NCBI GenBank assembly: GCA_038230275.1
Contig: JBBRNO010000105.1
Coordinates: forward strand, 1-23,267
Direction of reading: 5' to 3'
From: JANXXV01 sp038230275
GTDB lineage: Bacteria > Acidobacteriota > Terriglobia > Bryobacterales > Bryobacteraceae
Length of the DNA: 23,267 nucleotides
Shown here: piece after piece, positions 15,296-22,739 of the stretch
Position numbering within the stretch: the first letter of the stretch is position 1
How the letters are laid out: every line of letters begins with the position of its first letter
Notes under the pieces: model-generated
What the model saw: only the letters and a program-made list of their open reading frames with translations
Databases searched by the model: none
What the model was told of the DNA's origin: nothing
Made by a program: the position numbers and the translations under genes

Positions 15296-16092
15296 TGCCT
15301 GAATTGCCGGAAGTGGAAGCCGTTTGCCGAAAGCTGCGAAAAGAAGCGTCCGGCGCTGTGATTGCCCAGGCTGTGGTCCTTCGCCCGGGATCGGTGAAAC
15401 CGCAAAATCCCGCCGATTTGGATGGCGCGGCCGGAAAGAGCATCCTGCGGATTGAACGCCGCGGCAAGAATATTCTGCTGCACCTCACCAGTGGCCTGGT
15501 ACTTCGAGTCCACCTCCGCATGACGGGGAATCTGTTCGTCATCCCGGATGCCCGGCTCCTTTCCGCAAAGGTGCGGGTGTATTTCCGTTTCAATGACGGG
15601 CGCGGGCTGGTATTTGAAGACACGCGCGCCTTGGGCCGCGTGAATTTCTACGCCGAATCCGAACTGGACGGAGTGCTAGCAAAGATAGGAATCGAGCCGC
15701 TGTCGAAGCCCTTCACCGCCGCAAAACTGCAGGCGATGGCAAAGGCGTCCCGGAAACCGGCGAAGCTCTTTCTGATGGATCAGGAGCACATTGCTGGAAT
15801 CGGAAACATGTACGCCGCCGAAGCGCTGTTCCGCGCGCGGATCAACCCCAAGCAGCCCATCAACGCCGTGGTCAAGCGAAAGATCGAAACGCTGCACCAG
15901 GCTATTCTCGACATTCTTCGCGAGGCGATCAAAGACGCTGTGCGCTCGTATAGCAAACCGGGGTCTTACCAGCAGATGGACTTCGCGGTCTATGGACGCA
16001 AAGGCGAGGCGTGCCACGTCTGCAAGAAGGCCATCGCGCGTATCGTACAGGGCGGCCGGTCTACATATTTTTGTCCGGGCTGCCAGCGCTGA
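15295..16092 (+). CDS. mutM: Formamidopyrimidine-DNA glycosylase
   Basis: 265 residues. It begins MPELPEVEAV, which supplies the catalytic Pro2 and Glu3 after Met removal. K58 lies in the conserved RRGKN segment. The helix-two-turn-helix region DQEHIAGIGNMYAAEALF (162-179) includes N171. The C-terminal zinc finger is C240/C243/C260/C263, with R255 in the beta loop. All functional residues expected for 8-oxoguanine and formamidopyrimidine removal by base excision and beta/delta elimination are present. The start overlaps the SAM hydrolase stop by one base, and the 3' end overlaps the convergent TPR gene by 32 bases. Confidence 0.96.
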   Translation: MPELPEVEAVCRKLRKEASGAVIAQAVVLRPGSVKPQNPADLDGAAGKSILRIERRGKNILLHLTSGLVLRVHLRMTGNLFVIPDARLLSAKVRVYFRFNDGRGLVFEDTRALGRVNFYAESELDGVLAKIGIEPLSKPFTAAKLQAMAKASRKPAKLFLMDQEHIAGIGNMYAAEALFRARINPKQPINAVVKRKIETLHQAILDILREAIKDAVRSYSKPGSYQQMDFAVYGRKGEACHVCKKAIARIVQGGRSTYFCPGCQR

Positions 16093-17380
16093 GCTCGCGC
16101 AGCGAATGCTTTTCCAGCTTGACTGCTTCCGTATTTCTCCGTTGCGCCCGATACACTCTGGCCAGGCACTTCTCCAGCGACAGAACGAAGGCATTCTCCG
16201 TTCCCAGCGCTTTTTGCCGGATGGCGATCGCCCGCAGCAGCAGTTTCTCCGCACCCGGCGCTTTCCCCTGCCGTTCAAAGAGGCCTGCCAGATTGGCAAG
16301 GCAGGTGGCAAGGTTTAGGTGATCCGGCGCAACCGCCTCCCAGATCGAGATCGCTTTTCGGTACAAAGGTTCGGCGTTGACAGTGCGGCCGGTCACGCTG
16401 TAAATTTCGCCGAGATTATTCAATCCCGACGCGTAGTTCAAGTCCAGTTTGGCGGAGGCCTTCCCCCATATTTCGTTCGCCTCCCGTTGCAGTAATTCCG
16501 CCCGTGCAAAATCGTTCCGGCGCCGGACAAGCGTGGCCAGATTATTCAGCGATTCCGCAACGGCGGCATGCCGGCCGTCCAGACGCGCACGGCGGACAGC
16601 AAGCGCGCGTTCGAACAGCGGCTGGGCGGCATCCAACTTTCCCTCGTCTTCATATAGTGCAGCCAGATGATTCAGGCTGGTTGCCACTTCCAAGCGGTCC
16701 GGACCAAACAGACTCGCAGTAATCTCCAACGCGTCGAGAAGATTCCGTTCGGCCAAATCCATCTGGCCACGAAGCCGAAACATGGTTGCTTCCGTCTCCA
16801 GCAATCCGGCGAACAATGCGTCCTTAGTCTCGCGCACCGCTCTCCGGATTTGCACTGCACGGGTGATATACGCTTCTCCGTCGGAAGGCCGGCCAAGATC
16901 GAGGTAGACACAGGCGAGTGAATTCAAAGTTGTGGCCAGTCTGGGATCGTTCGAACCGTACAATTTCTCGCGAATTGCCAGCGCCCGCTCAGCCGCGGCT
17001 ATGGATTCAGGCCACTTCCCAACTCGGCGGTAAAGTTCACCCAAATTGCCCAGGTAGATGGCGGCGTTGAGACTCTCGTTGCCGAACTCCATTTTTGCCA
17101 GCGACAACGCTTGTTCATAGAGCGGCAGCGCTTCCGCGGTTCTTCCCCTTTCGTAGAGCAGCGCGCCCAGGTTGTTAAGAGCCTTTGCCAGCGATTGCCG
17201 GTCCGATGCCGCGGTTGCGCCGGAAATCGCGGCGCGATAGCCAGCCTCCGCTTCCGCTACCATTCCCCTCGCGCGAAACTGGTTCGCCTGATCAATCAAC
17301 TGATCGGCGTCCGGCGTTGCCGCGCCGGCGTAAATCCACGCCGAGGTCCCGAGCAACGTTGTGCGAAGTAGCCGGAGCAT
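16061..17380 (-). CDS. Exported tetratricopeptide-repeat protein (kinesin-light-chain-type repeats)
   Basis: 439 residues. A short hydrophobic N-terminus (about 3-21, ending YAGAA) looks like a signal peptide, so the protein is probably periplasmic. The rest is about ten repeats of roughly 42 residues, with recurring N-L-A-x-L-Y and A-x-x-L-x-x-R-A-L-A-I patterns, typical of TPR_10/TPR_12 units. Such arrays are protein-binding scaffolds; the partner is unknown. AGGGAG sits nine bases before the ATG. The last ten codons run antisense to the end of mutM. It is divergent from the acyl-CoA synthetase, with 106 bases between them. Confidence 0.88.
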   Translation of the reverse strand: MLRLLRTTLLGTSAWIYAGAATPDADQLIDQANQFRARGMVAEAEAGYRAAISGATAASDRQSLAKALNNLGALLYERGRTAEALPLYEQALSLAKMEFGNESLNAAIYLGNLGELYRRVGKWPESIAAAERALAIREKLYGSNDPRLATTLNSLACVYLDLGRPSDGEAYITRAVQIRRAVRETKDALFAGLLETEATMFRLRGQMDLAERNLLDALEITASLFGPDRLEVATSLNHLAALYEDEGKLDAAQPLFERALAVRRARLDGRHAAVAESLNNLATLVRRRNDFARAELLQREANEIWGKASAKLDLNYASGLNNLGEIYSVTGRTVNAEPLYRKAISIWEAVAPDHLNLATCLANLAGLFERQGKAPGAEKLLLRAIAIRQKALGTENAFVLSLEKCLARVYRAQRRNTEAVKLEKHSLRELSAGSPDKNM

Positions 17381-17458
17381 AATGCGTTACTCCCTCTGAC
17401 GAACGATTCCGAAAAAAGTTTGTCAGCCACGCGAATTCGAACCAACCACGGGGTAGAA

Positions 17459-17464
17459 TAAAAT
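17459..17464 (+). promoter_or_regulatory. Candidate -10 element for the acyl-CoA synthetase-prmA operon
   Basis: TAAAAT lies about 22 bases before the ATG, next to a second possible -10, TAGAAT (17454-17459). The -35 is unclear: TTCGAA at 17436-17441 is 17 bases away but a weak match. GGGAG (17478-17482) is the ribosome binding site. Confidence 0.3.
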
Positions 17465-17486
17465 TCATTTTGAAACCGGGAGACTA

Positions 17487-19055
17487 ATGTTCGTTCCTCT
17501 GACGCCAATTCGCTTTCTCAACCGCGCCGTCGATCTTTTCGGCGCCAAGACCGGAATTGTGTCTGGCGACCTGCACTTTACCTACGCCCAGTTTGGCGAG
17601 CGCGCCGCGCGCCTGGCCTCCGCGTTGAAGATGGCAGGTCTGCAACGTGGCGACCGCGTGGCCTATTTGAGCTTCAATAACCATCAACTGCTGGAGGGCT
17701 ACTACGGTGTGGTGATGGCGCACGGGATCGTGATGCCGCTGAACGTCCGCCTATCGACAGTTGAGTTCATCAACATCCTGAATCATTCGGGCGCGCGATT
17801 TCTGTTCTACGAAACCGAGTTCGCGGAGCTGGTAGAAAAGCTGCGGCCGGAATGCAAAGCGATTGAGCAATTCATCACCTTGGATGAAGCCTACGAATCG
17901 CTTCTGAACACCGGAGTGCCTGAACGGCCCGACGCGTTCCAGTTCGATGAAAATTCGGTAGCGGAACTGTTCTACACCAGCGGCAGCACCGGTACCCCGA
18001 AAGGCGTGATGCTTACCCATCGCACGCTCTACTTACATTCGTTGGCCGTCGCCGGCCTCTACACCGAGACCGAAACCATGGTGGACCTCCACACCATCCC
18101 TCTGTTTCATGCCAATGGCTGGGGACATCCGCAGTCGTCCACCATGCTTGGCGTCAAGCAGGTGATGGTGAGACGGTTCGAACCCGCTTCCGTCTTGAAA
18201 ATGATTGAAGAGCATCGGGCCACGGACATGTGCCTGGTGCCAACCATGGTGAATGCACTGCTGAATTCACCGGAGCTTGGCAAGTACGATCATTCCAGTC
18301 TGCGCAACGTGATGCTGGGCGGCGCCGCCTCCACGCCGGAATTGGTGGACCGGGTGCAGAAGGGGCTGGGATGCCGGTGCGTGGCTGGATACGGGCTGAC
18401 AGAAACGGCGCCCGTAATTACCAATGGACGGCTGAAGAGCACCGTGCTTGACGCTTCAGAGCCTGAAAAGCTGCGCCGCCAGGCGATGGCAGGCTGGGCG
18501 TTGCCAAACGTTGAGATTCGCGTGGTGGACTACGATCTGAAAGACGTGCCGCGCGACGGCAAAAGCGTCGGGGAAGTGGTGGTGCAGGGCGATCATGTGA
18601 TGGAAGGCTATTACCGGGATGAGGCAGCCACGGAAGCAGTGATGGCCGGCGGTTGGTTCCACACGGGCGACATGGCGGTGTGGGACGAAGAACGCTACAT
18701 CCACATTGTGGACCGCAAGAAGGAGATCATCATCAGCGGCGGCGAGAACATCTCGTCTCTGGAAGTAGAGAAGGCCATCTTCTCCCATCCCGATGTTTAC
18801 GAGTGCGCGGTAGTGGCTGCGCCAGACGAAAAATGGGGCGAAGTGCCCGCGGCCATTGTTGTACTAAAAGCAGGATGCACTTTGACCGCCGACGCCCTCA
18901 CCGCGTTCCTGCTAGAACAGTTAGGCAAGTTTAAGATGCCGCGAATCATCGAATTTACCGACGATCCATTGCCGAAGACCGGGACGGGCAAGATCCGCAA
19001 GATGGTTCTGAAAGAGAAGTTCTGGGAAGGCAAAGCGAAACGGGTTCAGGGGTGA
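17487..19055 (+). CDS. Acyl-CoA synthetase / AMP-dependent ligase (ANL superfamily)
   Basis: 522 residues. The P-loop is YTSGSTGTPKG (163-173), the aromatic-site motif GYGLTET (301-307), the adenylate-binding HTGD (D395) and the hinge region DRKKEIIISGGENIS (409-423, R410). The adenylation Lys is K502 in TGTGKIRK. All catalytic elements for acyl-adenylate formation and thioester transfer are intact. PLFHANGWGHP near 205-215 resembles medium-chain and aromatic acid ligases, but substrate length cannot be fixed. GGGAG lies four bases before the ATG. Its TGA overlaps the GTG start of prmA (GTGA), coupling it to a ribosome-modifying enzyme. Confidence 0.93.
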   Translation: MFVPLTPIRFLNRAVDLFGAKTGIVSGDLHFTYAQFGERAARLASALKMAGLQRGDRVAYLSFNNHQLLEGYYGVVMAHGIVMPLNVRLSTVEFINILNHSGARFLFYETEFAELVEKLRPECKAIEQFITLDEAYESLLNTGVPERPDAFQFDENSVAELFYTSGSTGTPKGVMLTHRTLYLHSLAVAGLYTETETMVDLHTIPLFHANGWGHPQSSTMLGVKQVMVRRFEPASVLKMIEEHRATDMCLVPTMVNALLNSPELGKYDHSSLRNVMLGGAASTPELVDRVQKGLGCRCVAGYGLTETAPVITNGRLKSTVLDASEPEKLRRQAMAGWALPNVEIRVVDYDLKDVPRDGKSVGEVVVQGDHVMEGYYRDEAATEAVMAGGWFHTGDMAVWDEERYIHIVDRKKEIIISGGENISSLEVEKAIFSHPDVYECAVVAAPDEKWGEVPAAIVVLKAGCTLTADALTAFLLEQLGKFKMPRIIEFTDDPLPKTGTGKIRKMVLKEKFWEGKAKRVQG

Positions 19056-19831
19056 TTTCCGTTTCGCTTTCGGTTCCGGAACCGCGAAAGGACGAAGTGA
19101 TTGCGGAGTTGTGGGAAGCCGGAACTACCGGAGTCACCGAAGAAACGGATTCGCTTCGCGCGTTCTTCGACGATGGCGCCGACACCGCATCGCTGGAACG
19201 GCACTTCGCGGCCTATCATCCGCACATCATCGTGGAGGAAGAACGCGATTGGGTGAGCGAGGCCAAGGCTTACTGGGAACCGTTTCCGGTAGGCGAGCGT
19301 TTCTTTCTGATTCCGGAGTGGCGCGATGACGACGTGCCCGCTGGCCGCATGCGTCTCACTACCTATCCCGGGATGGCTTGTGGCACGGGAATCCATCCAG
19401 CGACACAACTCTGTCTGGCAGGGATGGAGAAGCATCTGAGGGCGGGGGAGTCACTGTTGGATGTTGGTACCGGGACCGGCATCCTGGCGCAGGCGGCCCT
19501 GCTATTGGGAGCGCGGCCGGTAGTGGCGTGTGACATCGAACAGAGCGCCGCTGCAATCGCCCACGAAAACTTTCAGAAGTCCGGCTCCGCAATCGGCGTA
19601 TTCGCCGGGTCCTTGCGATCGGTGAAGACCGCCGCATTCGCATTCGTTGTCGCAAACCTAAACGCGGCAACGCTCGATCAGGTAGCGGGAGATTTGAAAC
19701 GAGTGTCGGCGCGTCTAATCGTCAGCGGGTTTCGTGAAGATGAAATCGACCGCGTGAAGCGATCACTAGCCGCGGATATCTGCGATGAATTGACGATGGA
19801 CGATTGGGCGTGCCTGGTTACCGCTGGCTGA
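19052..19831 (+). CDS. prmA: Ribosomal protein L11 methyltransferase
   Basis: 259 residues from GTG, overlapping the previous stop by four bases. The PrmA hallmarks are present in order: a short N-terminal alpha/beta domain, DWVSEAKAYW (66-75), the YPGMACGTGIHPAT signature (105-118, where most homologues have Phe rather than Cys), and the SAM-binding loop DVGTGTGILA (137-146). D161 begins the acidic ribose site, and VVANLN (199-204) is the equivalent of the usual ANIL. The enzyme trimethylates Lys and the N-terminus of L11. Slightly shorter than the usual 290 or so residues, with a compact N-terminal domain. It converges on the SDR gene with a 14-base overlap. Confidence 0.88.
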   Translation: MISVSLSVPEPRKDEVIAELWEAGTTGVTEETDSLRAFFDDGADTASLERHFAAYHPHIIVEEERDWVSEAKAYWEPFPVGERFFLIPEWRDDDVPAGRMRLTTYPGMACGTGIHPATQLCLAGMEKHLRAGESLLDVGTGTGILAQAALLLGARPVVACDIEQSAAAIAHENFQKSGSAIGVFAGSLRSVKTAAFAFVVANLNAATLDQVAGDLKRVSARLIVSGFREDEIDRVKRSLAADICDELTMDDWACLVTAG

Positions 19832-20537
19832 GGCCGCCGTCCACTGCGATCAGTTGTCCGGTGACAAACTTCGTCGCACTCAAGAAGTAAACGACGGCAT
19901 CGGCAATCTCATCGGCTGTCCCCGCGCGCTTCGCGGGAGTAGCGTTGATCATCGCATCAATCCGTTCCCCGCCCTCGCCAAACGGAATCACGCCTGGAGC
20001 TACTGAGTTCACCGTGATCTCAGGAGCAAGCGCCTTGGAAAGAGCCCGCGTCAACATGATCACGCCGGCCTTGGACGCGCAGTAGTGGACGTGTTCCGCC
20101 CATGGCCGAATACCGCCCAGCGAACTGATGTTCACGATGCGCCCGCCGCCGCTTTCGCGCATCAACTTCGCGCCTTGCTGGCAGCAGAAAAATGTGCCTT
20201 TCAGATTCACGTTGTGAATGAAGTCCCAATCCGCTTCGGTAATGTCCATCGGATCGAAAGCGGTGAATCGCGCTGCGTTGTTCACCAGTCCGTCCAGGCG
20301 GCCGAAGTGTTCCCGGATTTTTACAAACAAACGGCCAATATCGGAGACGTCTTCCAGGTTCGCCTGAAAAATCGGCGCATCGCCACATTCGGCGGCAGTG
20401 CGGCTGGCTTCCGCCTCTGACACGTTGTAGTGGATGGCAACGCGGGCTCCTTCGCGCGCCAGGCGCATCGCAATTCCCCGACCTATCCGCTTGGCGGCGC
20501 CGGTCACCAGAATTACTTTTCCTGAAATGCTCTCCAT
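19818..20537 (-). CDS. Short-chain dehydrogenase/reductase (FabG- or pteridine-reductase-like)
   Basis: 239 residues from the ATG at 20535-20537 (MESISGK), the natural SDR start. A start 12 codons upstream would run into the preceding gene. Cofactor loop TGAAKRIGRG (12-21), NNAA (86-89), the catalytic Ser at 138-139 and YCASK (Y152, K156) are intact. The C-terminal FVTGQLIAVDGG is usual for this class. The TGxxxRxG form of the loop is the one described for NADPH-dependent pteridine reductases, so PTR1/FolM-like activity is an alternative to 3-oxoacyl-ACP or sugar reduction. Four bases separate it from the MFS stop, with no ribosome binding site, so coupling is likely. Confidence 0.88.
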   Translation of the reverse strand: MESISGKVILVTGAAKRIGRGIAMRLAREGARVAIHYNVSEAEASRTAAECGDAPIFQANLEDVSDIGRLFVKIREHFGRLDGLVNNAARFTAFDPMDITEADWDFIHNVNLKGTFFCCQQGAKLMRESGGGRIVNISSLGGIRPWAEHVHYCASKAGVIMLTRALSKALAPEITVNSVAPGVIPFGEGGERIDAMINATPAKRAGTADEIADAVVYFLSATKFVTGQLIAVDGGLSQR

Positions 20538-20541
20538 AGTT

Positions 20542-21840
20542 TTAAACCATTGGCTCGCCGTGCACCTCGACATCCTGCGGATCCAGAAGCAATTGCTTGG
20601 GCTCCGGTAACCGGCCAGTCCAATTGGCCCAACCCCAGAAGATGGCCGTAGTGCCGCTCAATACACCAGCTACCGCTCCTATCGTGCGCGGACTGTAGTG
20701 CTGCGACGCAATACCGGCGCCCATCATGGAGATCATCATGACAGACCAGGTAAAAGTTTCAATGGTTGAGAACACTCGTCCGCGATACTCATCGGAGACG
20801 TGGCGGAACAGTTGTGAAAAATTCAGCACTGAGCTGATCGCAACGGCAGCGCGCGACAAGGCGATGAAGAAAAGAGCCGCCGCGAAAGACTGCATCTGAG
20901 TGAAGATGACGTACGCCGCGCCGTGGATGATATAGCAGACCACCACCGTCCGTTTATAGCCTTCAAAGCTCAATTTTTTGCCGATGGTATGCGCAATGCC
21001 GCCGCCAATTAAGAGCCCTACGCCGGCGCTGGCCCAGATGACACCAATGCCTGCCGGACCACGATTGAACACCAGCTCGCCAAAGAGGCTGAACAGAATC
21101 TGCGCCGCTCCGCCACCGGTGGCCCACCCTACGGCGACCATCGCAATGGCAAAGAACAGCGGCGTGGCACGCATGTAGCGCAGCCCTTCCAGATAATCGT
21201 GCCAAGGCTTCACCACATCGTTCTCAGTAAGCGAAGTGGAACGCTTCGCCCGGAAGCCTCCCGATGGAACTCTCAGCCGGGAAATGCAGAACGCGGAAAA
21301 CAGAAACGATGCGGCATTCAAAACGAACGCCCATTCATAGCCAAACTGAGCCACGCTGGTGCCGCCCAGAAATGTTCCGATCGTCAACGTAGCCCACCCG
21401 GTGGTTTGCGTCAGGGAGTTGGCTGTATGCATTTCCTGCTTGCTGGCGATGGCGGGCAAAATTGCGGAACGTCCACTGGTGAAGAAGGGAGACGCCACCA
21501 TTAACAGCGCACTCAACGGATATAGCAACCAGGTGTGCTTCGGCGAAAGCGCGAGAATAAAGCCGATGGCCACCGTAAAGCGGACCAGATCGCTGATGAT
21601 CATGATGCGCTTGCGATCCATACGATCCAGCAGCACACCCGCAAGCGGCCCAGCCATCACCGCCGGAATGGCGCGCGAAATCATGATCCCCGTAATTACC
21701 ATGCCTGACCGGGTATGCGAAAGGGCCAGGCTGAAGACGGCGATGTTGTTGAAATGGTCGCCAACTTCGCTAACCACCTGCCCCATCCACGTGTAGCGAT
21801 AGTTCCTGTTCTGTCGCAATAGATCGACAAATTCCGCCAT
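20542..21840 (-). CDS. MFS transporter (EntS/MFS_3-like)
   Basis: 432 residues from the ATG at 21838-21840 (MAEFVDLL). The frame extends 62 codons upstream into the EamA gene, but the internal start has GGAG eight bases ahead and overlaps the EamA TGA (TGATG). About 12 hydrophobic segments are seen. DRMDRKR near 75-80 is the cytosolic loop 2-3 motif of the major facilitator superfamily. The N-terminus LLRQNRNYRYTWMGQVVSEVGDHF is characteristic of MFS_3 exporters such as EntS and macrolide-efflux-like proteins. Substrate unknown; the operon context points to a small organic acid or amino-acid derivative. Confidence 0.88.
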   Translation of the reverse strand: MAEFVDLLRQNRNYRYTWMGQVVSEVGDHFNNIAVFSLALSHTRSGMVITGIMISRAIPAVMAGPLAGVLLDRMDRKRIMIISDLVRFTVAIGFILALSPKHTWLLYPLSALLMVASPFFTSGRSAILPAIASKQEMHTANSLTQTTGWATLTIGTFLGGTSVAQFGYEWAFVLNAASFLFSAFCISRLRVPSGGFRAKRSTSLTENDVVKPWHDYLEGLRYMRATPLFFAIAMVAVGWATGGGAAQILFSLFGELVFNRGPAGIGVIWASAGVGLLIGGGIAHTIGKKLSFEGYKRTVVVCYIIHGAAYVIFTQMQSFAAALFFIALSRAAVAISSVLNFSQLFRHVSDEYRGRVFSTIETFTWSVMMISMMGAGIASQHYSPRTIGAVAGVLSGTTAIFWGWANWTGRLPEPKQLLLDPQDVEVHGEPMV

Positions 21841-22739
21841 CAGGAGCGCTCCGCCACAAACACGCCAACTAGCACCAACGAGCCGCCGGCAATTAGCGAC
21901 GTAGTGGGATTTTCGCCAAGCAACGGAATGGCCAACACCGTTGCGATGAGCGGTTGCAGATAGGAGAACGCGGAGACCCGGGACGCCGGAACATGCGCCA
22001 GTGCGTAGTAATAAATCAGATAGCAAAGCACCGATGGAAACAGCGCCATGTAAAACACACTAGCCCAGGTGGTCCACGTAAGCTGGTGGAACGGAAAGCC
22101 GGATGATTGCCACAGCGTCATTGGCAACAGCAGCGCACCACCACCCACGTAGGCGAAAGTATTAATGGTGATGCTGGAGAAGTTGCCCACCACGCGCTTC
22201 CCCATCACGGTAAATAATGCGAAAGTAACCGCCGCAAGGAAGATATAGAAATCGCCGGCAACGCTGGTTGCTGCGCCCTTGGATGGAGAAAACTGCAACA
22301 GCCCCACACCCGCCAGCGCCAGCGCCATTCCCAGCAGCTTCGCCGCCCTTAGCGATTCCTGTCCAATGGCGGAGGCGATTGCCAGCACCAGGATGGGAGT
22401 CATGCCGATCATGATGGCCGCGTGCGCCACGCTAGTGCGGCCGATTCCCAATACGAAGAAGAGTTGATTCAAGGCCACGCCAAACATGCCAAGGAACATC
22501 AGCATGGGCACGTCCGCGATGGTCCAGGCCGCTACCCCCTTCGTCCGGCGTTCCCAAAAGTAGATGGGCCAAATCAGCAAGCCCGCAAGCCCGGTGCGGA
22601 ATCCCACGGCCATTAGCGGCGGAATTTGCCTCAGTGCGAATTTCGCAACGATGAAGTTCAGCGCCCACAGAAAGGTCATCAGACCAATCAGCGAATAGAG
22701 CCGCCAATGGGAAGGACCCGTCGCGGCGTCATCATTCAA
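21840..22739 (-). CDS. EamA/DMT-family transporter
   Basis: 299 residues if started at TTG (22737-22739). That codon overlaps the racemase TGA (TTGA) and has GGGGAG eight bases upstream. An ATG 87 codons earlier would place a basic, non-membrane stretch inside the racemase gene, so it is rejected. Ten hydrophobic segments form two EamA repeats of about 140 residues; the first begins WRLYSLIGLMTFLWALNF. Drug/metabolite transporters of this type usually export amino acids or metabolites through the inner membrane. Genes for the racemase, this carrier, the MFS carrier and the SDR are tightly packed. Confidence 0.88.
   Translation of the reverse strand: MNDDAATGPSHWRLYSLIGLMTFLWALNFIVAKFALRQIPPLMAVGFRTGLAGLLIWPIYFWERRTKGVAAWTIADVPMLMFLGMFGVALNQLFFVLGIGRTSVAHAAIMIGMTPILVLAIASAIGQESLRAAKLLGMALALAGVGLLQFSPSKGAATSVAGDFYIFLAAVTFALFTVMGKRVVGNFSSITINTFAYVGGGALLLPMTLWQSSGFPFHQLTWTTWASVFYMALFPSVLCYLIYYYALAHVPASRVSAFSYLQPLIATVLAIPLLGENPTTSLIAGGSLVLVGVFVAERS

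Noticed and set aside
20538..20573. 12-codon N-terminal extension of the SDR gene
   Set aside because: It overlaps the MFS C-terminus, and SDRs of this type begin a few residues before the first beta strand, as MESISGK does.
21841..22026. 62-codon N-terminal extension of the MFS gene
   Set aside because: It lies within the EamA reading frame; the MAEFVDLL start matches the family and has a ribosome binding site.
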